From DTU013 sp964490975 (GTDB lineage: Bacteria; Bacillota; Clostridia; Acetivibrionales; DTU013), in assembly GCA_964490975.1 (NCBI GenBank), contig CAZBEQ010000015.1:1-64000 (forward strand): a DNA stretch of 64,000 nt. Direction: 5' to 3'. This document shows positions 33,999 through 43,160 of the stretch, in pieces. The notes under the pieces are model-generated. The model was not told the origin of the DNA and made no database searches. It saw nothing but the letters and a program-made list of their open reading frames with translations. The first letter of the stretch is position 1; every line of letters begins with the position of its first letter. The position numbers and the translations under genes are program-made.

Positions 33999-34946
33999 TT
34001 ATGCCCTATTGTTCATTACGAGCTCGACCAGCTTGTCCTTTGCCTTGGCTTCATTTATCACTGCATCGTCTATTTGCATACCCTCACTGATGATAACCTG
34101 ACCAAAGTTATCAACTATTGTCCTGGTAGCATACCTGCCCTTGAGATATTGTCTCTGCCGCTGTTCAAAGAGCGCCGATGCGCTGTCAGATTTGACAGAC
34201 TCCTCTTGTACGGCAGCACTATCTGCCTCAGTGATTTCATTTATATCAGCAGTATCTGCAGCTGCAAATGTATCATCAGCTGATTCATCAGTTGCTGATT
34301 TATCATAAGTTTCATCATCATTAGCTGATTTATCATAAGTTCCATCGTCAACAGCTGAATTAACATATACAGGTTTACCTATTTCTTCTATAACAACATT
34401 ATTTTTTTTTTCCATCTCAGCGATAGCGACTTCACTGTCCAACTGCTCCAAAGTATCCAATAATGAAGCTTCAATATCTTCTTTTACAACTGTAAGATTC
34501 TTGCCAAATGTTATTACTGAATCCCTTGGGATAAGACGCACTTTTTTTTGAGTGATGTCAGCTATAAACTCAAGTCCGGTAATTTTGCATCCATCGTTTT
34601 CATCGACATATATGTCTCCGATCTCACCGATCAGGCTTCCCTTCCTGGTAAGGACCTTGGTGCCCTTTACGCGTATGTCATTCTGAAGGAGCTGTATAGC
34701 TTCAGGTATCTTGCTTATATCTGTTATAACGCCTTCATTTTCGATAGTGAGCGCATATTCTCCAATACCCATTACATCATCGGTAGGTATCACTCTCGCG
34801 CTGAATATCTGAATACCGCTGTCGACAACAATATAGTCTATGGCGCCCCTGTCTGCATTTATTATAATGCTTTTGACCTTGCCGGCTTCCATTCCGTCGG
34901 ATATGCTAATTATAGGTAATCCAAGTATTTTTTGAGTTTTTTTCAT
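33999..34946 (-). CDS. PRC-barrel domain protein
   Basis: 315 residues with no signal or TM. Two PRC-barrel beta-domains (about 1-80: ILGLPIISISDGMEAGKVKSI, and about 92-165: VLTRKGSLIGEIGDIYVDEN) occur as in RimM and photosynthetic reaction-centre H subunits, where they bind partner proteins. An acidic stretch with a short tandem repeat (TYDKSAND-type, about 208-225) and a low-complexity acidic linker lead to a basic C-terminal segment (KGRYATRTIVDNFGQVIISEGM) that looks like a separate binding module. AAGGAGG precedes the ATG, 43 bp after the membrane-TPR gene. Possible scaffold; function unknown. Confidence 0.75.
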   Translation of the reverse strand: MKKTQKILGLPIISISDGMEAGKVKSIIINADRGAIDYIVVDSGIQIFSARVIPTDDVMGIGEYALTIENEGVITDISKIPEAIQLLQNDIRVKGTKVLTRKGSLIGEIGDIYVDENDGCKITGLEFIADITQKKVRLIPRDSVITFGKNLTVVKEDIEASLLDTLEQLDSEVAIAEMEKKNNVVIEEIGKPVYVNSAVDDGTYDKSANDDETYDKSATDESADDTFAAADTADINEITEADSAAVQEESVKSDSASALFEQRQRQYLKGRYATRTIVDNFGQVIISEGMQIDDAVINEAKAKDKLVELVMNNRA

Positions 34947-34989
34947 ATAAATATATCCTCCTTCAAATCGTAGAAGACCATATTGCCTG

Positions 34990-36060
34990 TCAGGCCCTTA
35001 TATCTGTAAGATTCCTAGCGATTTCTTTCTTTATGGAACTATCCATCTCATCACCGTATATGTCATAATAACTATCCAGTATATCAAGTGCCAAATCCTG
35101 CTGTCCGAGTGACTTATACATAACGCATATATCTAGTATGATCCAGAAGGTAAGTTCTTTTTGAGGCTTTTTATCAAGAGCGTACATATAGTACAGTATC
35201 GAACCTTCCGGATCGCCCTGTTCTCTAAGTCTGTATGCCTCATCAATGCACTCCTCGATAGTCAGACTACCACTATCTTGAATATTATTTTCTATACCCA
35301 TTTTATCAATATTTTCATTACTGTCAACAGATTTTTCATCACAATTTTTCCCAAGCCCTTCATTTTCTACATTATTTGCTACTGCTGTCAAGTCGTCTTC
35401 ATTTCTTCCAACAAAATTAAGGAATATCTCCTCAATGTAATTATCTCCTGCCGCTCCTGTTGAATTGGATTTCGTACTTCCCCACATATTCAAGTCACCC
35501 TCCATAATATTTTCGACTGAAGATATTATTTTATCCTCCGATGTTATTGAGGAGGCTTCTTCCGCTTCCGGTTCAGCTGATACAGCCGCTTCCGCTGAAG
35601 TCAATATCTCTGAAGATACTGGTTCCGTTAACGGCAAAGCCGACTGTAAAGTATCAGATACAGCTGATTCAGTTGGCGCTGCCTCTAACTGTACTTCTGA
35701 CGTTACTTCTGGCATTGCTACTTCAAGACTTGTGTTTTGAAGCGATGCAGTCATCCTGCGTCCAATTTTTATTTTTGGCAGAATAAAGGAAATCACAATA
35801 CTGAGTATAAAGGCAATTATAAGATAAACTAATAACGAAATGATAGTGGTAGTTAACGCAGCTGACGGGTCAATGGCACTATTTTTGTATGAAGAAATTA
35901 CGCTGAATATGCCAGGCATAATAAGTGCTGTTATTAGAGATGCTAATGTTATCGAAGCTGCTGTTCTATAATTAAATATTTTCAGCCGGTAAAATATCAC
36001 AGACATTATGATACCGCTGAGTGCTGCCGCACAGGCTACAGAAATCATATATATGGGCAT
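34990..36060 (-). CDS. membrane protein with acidic linker and TPR-like C-terminus
   Basis: 356 residues. Three TM helices lie in the first 110 (about 5-25, 33-55, 74-96) and a long Ala/Ser/Glu-rich disordered region follows (about 115-265). The C-terminal helical region (about 268-355: CIDEAYRLREQGDPEGSILYYMYALDKKP, MYKSLGQQDLALDILDSYYDIYGDE) resembles tetratricopeptide repeats, so the protein likely holds partners at the membrane. Its ATG follows AGGAGG by six bases. The same-strand PRC-barrel gene follows and the PP2C phosphatase gene lies 123 bp before it. No family name is justified. Confidence 0.6.
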   Translation of the reverse strand: MPIYMISVACAAALSGIIMSVIFYRLKIFNYRTAASITLASLITALIMPGIFSVISSYKNSAIDPSAALTTTIISLLVYLIIAFILSIVISFILPKIKIGRRMTASLQNTSLEVAMPEVTSEVQLEAAPTESAVSDTLQSALPLTEPVSSEILTSAEAAVSAEPEAEEASSITSEDKIISSVENIMEGDLNMWGSTKSNSTGAAGDNYIEEIFLNFVGRNEDDLTAVANNVENEGLGKNCDEKSVDSNENIDKMGIENNIQDSGSLTIEECIDEAYRLREQGDPEGSILYYMYALDKKPQKELTFWIILDICVMYKSLGQQDLALDILDSYYDIYGDEMDSSIKKEIARNLTDIRA

Positions 36061-36183
36061 CCGGTACCTCCTGGACCAGTTTATAAGCTAGGACATTAAC
36101 AACAATAATTCGATACTAGTCTACAATATTCCTTCATTTTTTTCAAAACACTTCAAATCTAAAATAATTTTTAGTGCCTGACC

Positions 36184-37869
36184 CTATCTGAATTCAACAC
36201 AAAGTAAAGTTATATCGTCGTCCGGACTCCTAGCCCCGGCAAACACCTTAAGATCATTCTTAATAGCAGCGATTAAATTTTCGGAAGGCTTTCTGCCATT
36301 TTTCGAAAGCAACAGCCTTAGTCTTTCGGCTGTATATTGTTTCTCATTGTTGTTGCGTAGCTCAATAAGGCCATCTGTATATACCAGGAGCTTATCTCCC
36401 GGGCCCGTGTATAATTCTGTGTCCTTATATGCAGCGTCATACAGCTCTCTGAGTTTGCATATAGGAAATCCCTTTATATCAATATCTCTAAGCTTTCCTT
36501 TTGCATTGACGAGCACCGGTTTTTCATTCATACCGGCAGAGCAGAATACAAGTTTTTTCGTCTTTGTATCATAGGTAAAGTAAATAAGCACGATATAGAC
36601 TTCATCCCTGAAATTCGTATTATTGAAAGCGTTGTATACCTGTGACATCATATAAGACGGTGATGAAAGGGTTCCTTTGAGTCTGTCGGCTTCAATAATA
36701 TTCCCAATACACTGCTTAAGAAATACCGTCAGCATCGCCGCCGGAACTCCATGCCCTGAAACATCACACACATAAAAACCGATATGACTCTCATCCAGCC
36801 AGAATACGTCATAAAAATCACCACTAAGTCTTTCTGCAGGCCTGTACAGTGAATTAAAGCTTACATGAGATGAGTTGGGGAAAAATGAAGGCAACATCGA
36901 TTTTTGGATATCCCGTGCAAATTCAAGGTCCTCTATTAACCTTTCGTTTATCCTTTTTAATTCTCCGGTCCTTATCTCAATCAGCTTGTCCAAATTATCC
37001 GCATAATCCCTTAGTTCTTTCTGAGCAACAGCCATTGCGGTATATGGTGCCAATACATATTTTGAGAATGTCACCCTGAAGATCATAAAAAGTGAAATGC
37101 ATTTGAATATATGCCCTATAAAATTATATATACCATACACATTAATGTATATCGTAAATGAAAATTCACTTAAAATACTCAGGATCAATGCTGTGAGCAT
37201 TATGTACAATACGTGCCTTTTCGTTTTCATATACTTATCAAAGTAAATAATCGCGACAATTGCGGTTATTGCAATAATAATATATTCAGCAAGCTTTTTT
37301 GCAAAGGTAAGCCCTGATCCTTCAACATACATGGCAGGCAAAAGGTCAGGAAAATATGTCACGGCAGTGAACACTGCAAATGAAATTACTAAGGAAGCCA
37401 TTGCAAACAAGTACCTGTTTATTGTGCTTTTTTTCTCATTGCTCATAATGGCTGAAGCCAAATATGCCAGTACAGAAAAAATCCTCGCTGCTATCCAGAA
37501 GGTAGTCGCTCTGTTGGCTGTAACGTTTGCTATGAAAAAATCCGGCATACCTTTATAGCTTAACATGTGAAAGCCATCAATGATACCTGCTGTGGCCAGG
37601 AGCGATCCTACAACTATGGCCTTGATATTTTGCTCCTGCCTGTAGGTATACAATGAAACCATGAATATGGAAAAACAGGCTATGATACCTGTGATTTCGA
37701 GAATATTATGCCACGACAGGAAGTTAGTAGTGTTCATTATGTTGACAAAATAGTCATTTAAAAGAGGCGCAACAATCAATAACGCTATTGAAAAAACTAC
37801 TGTCAGCGTCGGTATAATTAAAGTTCTATTGGTTATTGTATCTGCTGATTGTTTTTTTAATATACTCAT
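36184..37869 (-). CDS. MASE3 membrane sensor fused to SpoIIE-type PP2C serine phosphatase
   Basis: 561 residues. An N-terminal integral-membrane sensor with about eight helices (15-280: HNILEITGIIACFSIFM, GFHMLSYKGMPDFF) matches MASE3. A coiled coil (about 285-320) leads to a PP2C-type phosphatase domain (about 325-561) with metal-binding motifs GDFYDVFW, VCDVSGHGVPAAM and SPDDDITLL. RsbU/SpoIIE relatives dephosphorylate anti-sigma factor antagonists, so this probably reports a membrane signal to a partner-switching pathway; no anti-sigma or antagonist gene is nearby. Start: ATG 37869 (a GTG at 37872 is the alternative), weak ribosome site. Confidence 0.9.
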   Translation of the reverse strand: MSILKKQSADTITNRTLIIPTLTVVFSIALLIVAPLLNDYFVNIMNTTNFLSWHNILEITGIIACFSIFMVSLYTYRQEQNIKAIVVGSLLATAGIIDGFHMLSYKGMPDFFIANVTANRATTFWIAARIFSVLAYLASAIMSNEKKSTINRYLFAMASLVISFAVFTAVTYFPDLLPAMYVEGSGLTFAKKLAEYIIIAITAIVAIIYFDKYMKTKRHVLYIMLTALILSILSEFSFTIYINVYGIYNFIGHIFKCISLFMIFRVTFSKYVLAPYTAMAVAQKELRDYADNLDKLIEIRTGELKRINERLIEDLEFARDIQKSMLPSFFPNSSHVSFNSLYRPAERLSGDFYDVFWLDESHIGFYVCDVSGHGVPAAMLTVFLKQCIGNIIEADRLKGTLSSPSYMMSQVYNAFNNTNFRDEVYIVLIYFTYDTKTKKLVFCSAGMNEKPVLVNAKGKLRDIDIKGFPICKLRELYDAAYKDTELYTGPGDKLLVYTDGLIELRNNNEKQYTAERLRLLLSKNGRKPSENLIAAIKNDLKVFAGARSPDDDITLLCVEFR

Positions 37870-37906
37870 CACTCTATAATTTTATCACAAAATCAAATAA
37901 AAGAGT

Positions 37907-37945
37907 AAAAAAGGACATTTTTTGTGTGTAAAAAATATCCTTTTT
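37907..37945 (-). terminator. terminator hairpin after lon
   Basis: AAAAAGGA with TCCTTTTT, extended inward by an A/T stem with one mismatch, about 40 nt after the lon stop on the minus strand. Confidence 0.6.
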
Positions 37946-37985
37946 ATGAACGTAATAATTAAAATCTCGAATAATGCTGAAAGTC

Positions 37986-40415
37986 TTACATCTGGTGCTC
38001 CTGGCCCTGCTCCGATAATGCCGTATTCTCCTCTGCAATGAGCACAGGTTCCTGAGCTTTTTCTTTGTTCTCAAGCATTATCTCTCCTATTAAGGCATTG
38101 CTCAAAACTGTATCCATATCTTCAGCCAATATGAACTTTAGCTGTGCCCTTACATTTTCAGGTATATCATCGATATCCTTCCTGTTTTCAACGGGCACTA
38201 TAATCGTATCTATTCCGGCCCTATGCGCAGCCAGCACCTTCTCCTTGAGTCCTCCTATAGGCAGTACACGGCCTCTGAGTGTTATTTCTCCGGTCATAGC
38301 CACATTTCTTCTCACTGCCCTGCCTGTAAGCGCGGATACCATGGCAGTAGCCAGTGTGATCCCTGCTGATGGACCATCCTTGGGTATGGCTCCCTCCGGC
38401 ACATGGATATGGATATCATATTTGCTGTGAAACTCCTTGTCTATCCCCAACAGCTCTGCCTTTGAACGTATAAAGCTAATGGCCGCTTTTGCGGACTCCT
38501 TCATAACATCACCCAGCTGTCCTGTGAGTTCCAGTTTACCGTTTCCATTCATCAGTGTGACTTCAATGACGAGCGTATCGCCACCCACCGGCGTCCATGC
38601 AAGCCCTGTAGCAAGGCCTACCTCATCCTTCTCATTAGCCTTGTCATACCTGTATTTCTTTGTACCCAGGTATTTCTCAATATTTGCGGGCGTCATCGTA
38701 ACAGATTTGCTTCCGCTTGCAACCAGCGTTCTGGCAGCCTTCCTGCAAACATTGGCTATTTCTCTCTCCAGGTTTCTTACACCGGCTTCTCTTGTATAAT
38801 AGTTAATAACGTTCCTGAGAGTACCTTCGTCTATCCTGAGGTTCTTCTTCTGCAAGCCATGGGCCTTCATCTGCTTACCAAGCAGGTATTTCTGCGCAAT
38901 GTGCACCTTTTCCTCTTCAGTATAGCCTGATATCGTTATAACTTCCATCCTGTCAAGCAAAGGCCTTGGTATAGTGTCAAGAGTGTTTGCTGTTGTCAGG
39001 AATAGCACATCCGATAAATCTACCGGCAATTCAAGGTAATGATCCCTAAAAGCAAAGTTCTGCTCACCGTCAAGAACTTCCAGCATAGCCGATGCCGGAT
39101 CCCCTCTGAAATCACTGTTCATCTTGTCGATCTCATCGAGCAGTATCAGAGGATTACCAGATCCAGCCTGTTTGAGAGCATTTATTATACGGCCTGGCAT
39201 TGCTCCGACATAGGTGCGTCTATGCCCTCTTATCTCAGCTTCATCCCTGACTCCGCCAAGAGACATTCTGACGTAATTTCTGTTCAGCGCCCTGGCGATA
39301 GATTTTGCAATTGATGTCTTACCTACACCAGGAGGTCCTACGAGGCAAAGAATCGGCCCCTTCAGATTGCTAGTGAGCTTCAGCACTGCAAGATACTCCA
39401 GTATCCTTTCCTTGACCTTCGCAAGTCCATAGTGATCTTCTTCAAGTATTTCCTCAGCCTTTTTAAGATCGATTAATTCTTCGGTCTTCTTGTTCCAGGG
39501 CAGATCAAGAATCCAATCAAGATATGTCCTGATTACTGATCCTTCAGCTGAACCGGAAGGCATCTTCAGCAGCCTGTCCAGCTCTTTGAGTGCCTTTATC
39601 TCTGCTTCCTCGGGAAGCTTCGCTGTTTCTATCTTCTTCTTGTATTCGTCTACTTCACCTACGACTCCGTCTTTATCACCAAGCTCTGTCTGTATGGCTT
39701 TGATCTGTTCCCTGAGGTAGTATTCGCGTTGCATTTTGTCCATTTGCTTGCGTACGCGGACACTTATATTCTTTTCCACCTCAAGTATCTCTATCTCACT
39801 CATGAGTATTTCCAGGAGCTTTTCAATCCTTTTTCCCGGATTGAACTCGTCTAATATTTCTTGTTTTTGATTTATCTTGAGCTGCATATTTGACGCTATA
39901 ATATCAGATAACTGCCCGATTTCTTCTATAGAAGCCATAGATGTAACAGTTTCAGGAGAAATCTTACCATTTAGCTTTGCATAATCGTCAAAAGTGCTCA
40001 AAACTTTGCGCTTTAGCGCTTCATACTCAATGCTGCGTTCTTTGTTCTCCGGTATTATCTTTTCTGTAACCTCTGCAATAAAATAAGGCTCAGTCTGTGT
40101 ATAGCCCTTAACTTCAGCCCTGCTAACGCCTTCCACAAGCACCCTGATTGTATTTCCGGGCAGCTTAAGGAGCTGCTTTACCCTCGATATGGTACCAACG
40201 CTGTATATATCATCTACACCAGGAGAGTCTTCCTTTGCATCCTTCTGGGCAACAAGGAAAATCATCTGATTATTGATCATAGCCTCATCCAGCGCCTTTA
40301 CAGATTTCTCCCGCCCTACGTCAAAAGTCAGGATCATATAAGGAAACACTGTCAGCCCTCTCAGCGGCAGCAACGGGAGAGTTCTCTTTTTCAATACCTT
40401 TCTGGATTCTGCCAT
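37986..40415 (-). CDS. lon: ATP-dependent protease La (LonA)
   Basis: Cytoplasmic serine protease that degrades misfolded and regulatory proteins. 809 residues in the standard order: N-terminal substrate domain (about 10-205), coiled coil, AAA+ ATPase with Walker A GPPGVGKTS (about 361-369) and Walker B ILLDEIDKM, and C-terminal protease domain with catalytic Ser in PKDGPSAG and Lys in GGLKEKVLAAHRAG. A short Glu/Gln-rich tail ends the protein. AAGGGGAT precedes the ATG. A clear promoter lies upstream; no CIRCE or CtsR box was seen. Confidence 0.96.
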   Translation of the reverse strand: MAESRKVLKKRTLPLLPLRGLTVFPYMILTFDVGREKSVKALDEAMINNQMIFLVAQKDAKEDSPGVDDIYSVGTISRVKQLLKLPGNTIRVLVEGVSRAEVKGYTQTEPYFIAEVTEKIIPENKERSIEYEALKRKVLSTFDDYAKLNGKISPETVTSMASIEEIGQLSDIIASNMQLKINQKQEILDEFNPGKRIEKLLEILMSEIEILEVEKNISVRVRKQMDKMQREYYLREQIKAIQTELGDKDGVVGEVDEYKKKIETAKLPEEAEIKALKELDRLLKMPSGSAEGSVIRTYLDWILDLPWNKKTEELIDLKKAEEILEEDHYGLAKVKERILEYLAVLKLTSNLKGPILCLVGPPGVGKTSIAKSIARALNRNYVRMSLGGVRDEAEIRGHRRTYVGAMPGRIINALKQAGSGNPLILLDEIDKMNSDFRGDPASAMLEVLDGEQNFAFRDHYLELPVDLSDVLFLTTANTLDTIPRPLLDRMEVITISGYTEEEKVHIAQKYLLGKQMKAHGLQKKNLRIDEGTLRNVINYYTREAGVRNLEREIANVCRKAARTLVASGSKSVTMTPANIEKYLGTKKYRYDKANEKDEVGLATGLAWTPVGGDTLVIEVTLMNGNGKLELTGQLGDVMKESAKAAISFIRSKAELLGIDKEFHSKYDIHIHVPEGAIPKDGPSAGITLATAMVSALTGRAVRRNVAMTGEITLRGRVLPIGGLKEKVLAAHRAGIDTIIVPVENRKDIDDIPENVRAQLKFILAEDMDTVLSNALIGEIMLENKEKAQEPVLIAEENTALSEQGQEHQM

Positions 40416-40449
40416 TTGACCATCCCCTTACTTTTCTAAGTGTTTTTTT

Positions 40450-40478
40450 ATTATATCCTGTAGATAATGCTTTTTCAA
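40450..40478 (-). promoter_or_regulatory. sigma-A promoter of lon
   Basis: On the minus strand TTGAAA (40478-40473) and perfect TATAAT (40455-40450) are 17 bp apart, about 35 bp before the lon start. Confidence 0.75.
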
Positions 40479-40493
40479 TTGTTTTATTTGGCA

Positions 40494-40552
40494 TAAGGGG
40501 ACATTCCTGACATTCCCGCTCCGGAGTCTCCTGCTGAAGGAGTGTCCCCTTA
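40494..40552. repeat. REP-like palindrome of the AAGGGGACATTC family
   Basis: TAAGGGGACATTCCT and AGGAGTGTCCCCTTA form 15-bp arms with one mismatch around a GC-rich loop that itself has CTCCGGAG. It is the same family as 10880-11061 and sits between the 3' end of the DUF4129 gene and the lon promoter. Confidence 0.8.
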
Positions 40553-40564
40553 CGCCTATTCCCC

Positions 40565-41974
40565 TTATTTTAGCAGACCGTCGTAATATGTCTGGGCTCT
40601 GGCAAGCGTGTCAGTGTCCGGCACTACTTCTCCGTAACGTACCTGTTCATATATCTCAGTGAAGGGAGATAAGCTATCCTGCACTTCTACATTTTCCGAA
40701 GCCTTTACTACTATTTCCCGTACTGTATCGGTGTTTTCGGGTTTTATGCCACGCATTGGCAGCATTCCAAGGATATTACCGTACATATGCCTTACTTTTT
40801 CTACCGGATCAGTTATCTGGTTCAGGCTTTTAGCCTTACATTTCTTCTTTTTTGCTCTTTTGGGCAAATCTCGCACATCAGGCAGAACTATCTCAGTCAA
40901 ATCCACAAAATCAGACTCAGCATATGCTTCAGTACTGTTGTTAATTCCAAACATTTTTTTAACTATTCCAATAATTTTGGCAATAAACGAGGGTATCCTT
41001 ACAACAATAGCAAATATCAGCTTGTAAGCAAGATAAAGTATTACAAAATATTTCAGCACATTTGTTATCAGATTAAGGAATGGGAGCGGCCGACTGCCGT
41101 AGCCATAGATTATGCTGCCTTGCGTCACAGAACCGCCGGTTGCCGTCTCCGTCAAAAGATTTTCAATAACCCACAGAAAAGCGCGAAAGACTAAATCAAT
41201 AATCTGCCTTGCTAAATTAAGAATATAGACAACTATTGTTTTCAGATTAAACAAAAGCAGCGTTATTACAAATACAAAGCATACCATCGTCAGATTGAAC
41301 CGTCTGAGGTTCTTTGGCAGTACGGATTTATCTATATGCTTTTTACTGAATATCTGATTTTCAATATCCTCTTGATTCTTAATAACAAGGAATGCAAATA
41401 TAATGAAGTATGCAGCTATGAAGTACAGCGGGCGAAGATATGCCAGGCGATTGACAAGGTAAGGAAGCTCAAGGCATATTACCATGATAGACATACCTGC
41501 GAAAATGCTGGTACTGTTCATGATCCTAGCCGGCGAGAGCCTCGACTGCTTAAGAGGCACAATATAGGCAGTGGCCATCGGGATCAGTTCAAATATAACC
41601 CTCTCAATGCTAAACCTTCCATAAACGATTACTGTCACGGCTGCAGGGACGACGATCAGTCCCCATACAGCTAAAGAAGAGATAAACCTTTCACTCTCCC
41701 GTATATTCAGCATGAAAGTTACAAATCTGACAAATTTAGTCGCTCCCATACGTTTTAGAAGGAGAATGTCCCTCGATATCAAAAAGCTTCCCAGTGCATG
41801 CGCAAAGCAGACGAATACTGCGTATAGTACAGCCGAGGCTGCGCCTCCATCGTCGTGGAATATAAAAGCACGCAGCATTATAATGCCTGCATATATAAAC
41901 ACATTTACTGCAAGTACTGACAAAATGCGCAGCATTATGTTCTCGATATTACTTTTTCCATTCTCAGTAGTCAT
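40565..41974 (-). CDS. membrane protein with C-terminal DUF4129-like domain
   Basis: 469 residues. About eight TM helices in two groups (first six within about 15-200, two more near 228-250 and 300-330) are followed by a cytoplasmic or exposed tail with basic RAKKKKCKAKS and a DUF4129-like end (about 390-465: DPVEKVRHMYGNILGML). In many bacteria a MoxR-DUF58-transglutaminase set ends with such a domain attached to a transglutaminase core; here the core with its Cys-His-Asp triad is absent. It is the last gene of the MoxR set, 28 bp after the DUF58 gene. Confidence 0.65.
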   Translation of the reverse strand: MTTENGKSNIENIMLRILSVLAVNVFIYAGIIMLRAFIFHDDGGAASAVLYAVFVCFAHALGSFLISRDILLLKRMGATKFVRFVTFMLNIRESERFISSLAVWGLIVVPAAVTVIVYGRFSIERVIFELIPMATAYIVPLKQSRLSPARIMNSTSIFAGMSIMVICLELPYLVNRLAYLRPLYFIAAYFIIFAFLVIKNQEDIENQIFSKKHIDKSVLPKNLRRFNLTMVCFVFVITLLLFNLKTIVVYILNLARQIIDLVFRAFLWVIENLLTETATGGSVTQGSIIYGYGSRPLPFLNLITNVLKYFVILYLAYKLIFAIVVRIPSFIAKIIGIVKKMFGINNSTEAYAESDFVDLTEIVLPDVRDLPKRAKKKKCKAKSLNQITDPVEKVRHMYGNILGMLPMRGIKPENTDTVREIVVKASENVEVQDSLSPFTEIYEQVRYGEVVPDTDTLARAQTYYDGLLK

Positions 41975-42002
41975 ATCCCCGCCCTCCCGGACCTCATGGG
42001 GT

Positions 42003-43151
42003 CTATACCCATTCTTCAGCCTTCAGCCAGTTGCCATCAGAGAGCATATATAGTTCTGCTGTTTCAGGCTTTGCTCCGTTCTCATATTCAGTATCCAACA
42101 GGATGATGCACACGCTATTCCCCTCATCAGCCATACGGTCTGCCTGTGTGCACAAATCCTTGCTTAGATAAGCTGTTATGATAATTGTTTCAGAGTTTAC
42201 TACATTCGGTGACATATCCTCAAGAAGGCTTTCAAAGTTCTTTATACTTTTCATCATAAGTCCCGCCAGTATTTTGAAAAGCTCCGTGATATGATCCTTA
42301 TCCGCAGCTTCACTTGTAATTATTGGCTGTTTCGCATCCTCGGAGGTACAGCCATTTGTGGCGAATACTACAGGTGTTCCCTCCCTCAGCGCTTTGTCGA
42401 AAAGCGTTGCAGCAACCTTTATGCCAAGCTCGGCGATACGTCTGTTTATTACATTTGTGAATTCATAGAGCTTTGATTGCATATTTAGTATGACAGTTAG
42501 ATTTTGCTGGGAAGTGAATTCATTTTTTCTTGCCATCAGCTTTCCGGTTCTTGCTGTAGCAGGCCAGTGGATCCGGTTCAGGGGATCGTTGAGCGTATGC
42601 TCCCGAATACCGGAAAACATAAATGGATCATCTATTATCCACCTGCTTACTACTTTATCGCTCTGAAGCAGATTTACAGGTACGAATAATTCATCCAGAT
42701 CTACTATTTCAGGGTAAACCATAAGTGTGATATTTACAGGCAATGCCTCTGAATTGTTACATAGATTAAGGAGATCGCCTCCGATCAGTGTAACATTTTC
42801 AGTATGAAAAACCCCTCTTTTGATACACTTCAGTTTCCATTTCCTTGTTGTCTTCTGATAGCTTTTCAATAGAAAGCTGCTCGTCACACGCCTGTCATCC
42901 TGGGCCAACACCGAACACATACCTGCAAAGTCCAGCCATCTGGAAGTATGTATATCTACCTTGAGCCAAGACACAGGCAACAATTTACCGTTATAGACCG
43001 TCTCAACCAGATAGATCGTGTCACCCTCATGTGCTTCGGAGACACTGAATTTGCAGCTATAATCCAGCTTACTGAACGTATAGTTGCCAAATATATATGC
43101 CTGTAGCCATAGTACACCAACAAAGATCAGCAACAATGCGATGACATCCAT
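42003..43151 (-). CDS. DUF58 domain protein
   Basis: 382 residues. There is an N-terminal TM (about 3-20), a beta-rich region (about 30-150), and a DUF58/vWA-like domain with the hallmark DPLNRIHWPATARTGKLMAR (about 188-207). DUF58 proteins are partners of MoxR AAA+ ATPases and may present clients or metal sites. GAGGTG precedes the ATG, 9 bp after the MoxR gene, so the two are translationally close and surely co-transcribed. Confidence 0.88.
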   Translation of the reverse strand: MDVIALLLIFVGVLWLQAYIFGNYTFSKLDYSCKFSVSEAHEGDTIYLVETVYNGKLLPVSWLKVDIHTSRWLDFAGMCSVLAQDDRRVTSSFLLKSYQKTTRKWKLKCIKRGVFHTENVTLIGGDLLNLCNNSEALPVNITLMVYPEIVDLDELFVPVNLLQSDKVVSRWIIDDPFMFSGIREHTLNDPLNRIHWPATARTGKLMARKNEFTSQQNLTVILNMQSKLYEFTNVINRRIAELGIKVAATLFDKALREGTPVVFATNGCTSEDAKQPIITSEAADKDHITELFKILAGLMMKSIKNFESLLEDMSPNVVNSETIIITAYLSKDLCTQADRMADEGNSVCIILLDTEYENGAKPETAELYMLSDGNWLKAEEWV

Positions 43152-43160
43152 TTCAGCACC

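Noticed and set aside
34250..34360. Possible CRISPR-like short repeats (TTTATCATAAGTTTCATCATC type)
   Set aside because: These are codon-level repeats of an acidic TYDKSAND-like peptide inside the PRC-barrel gene, without regular spacers.
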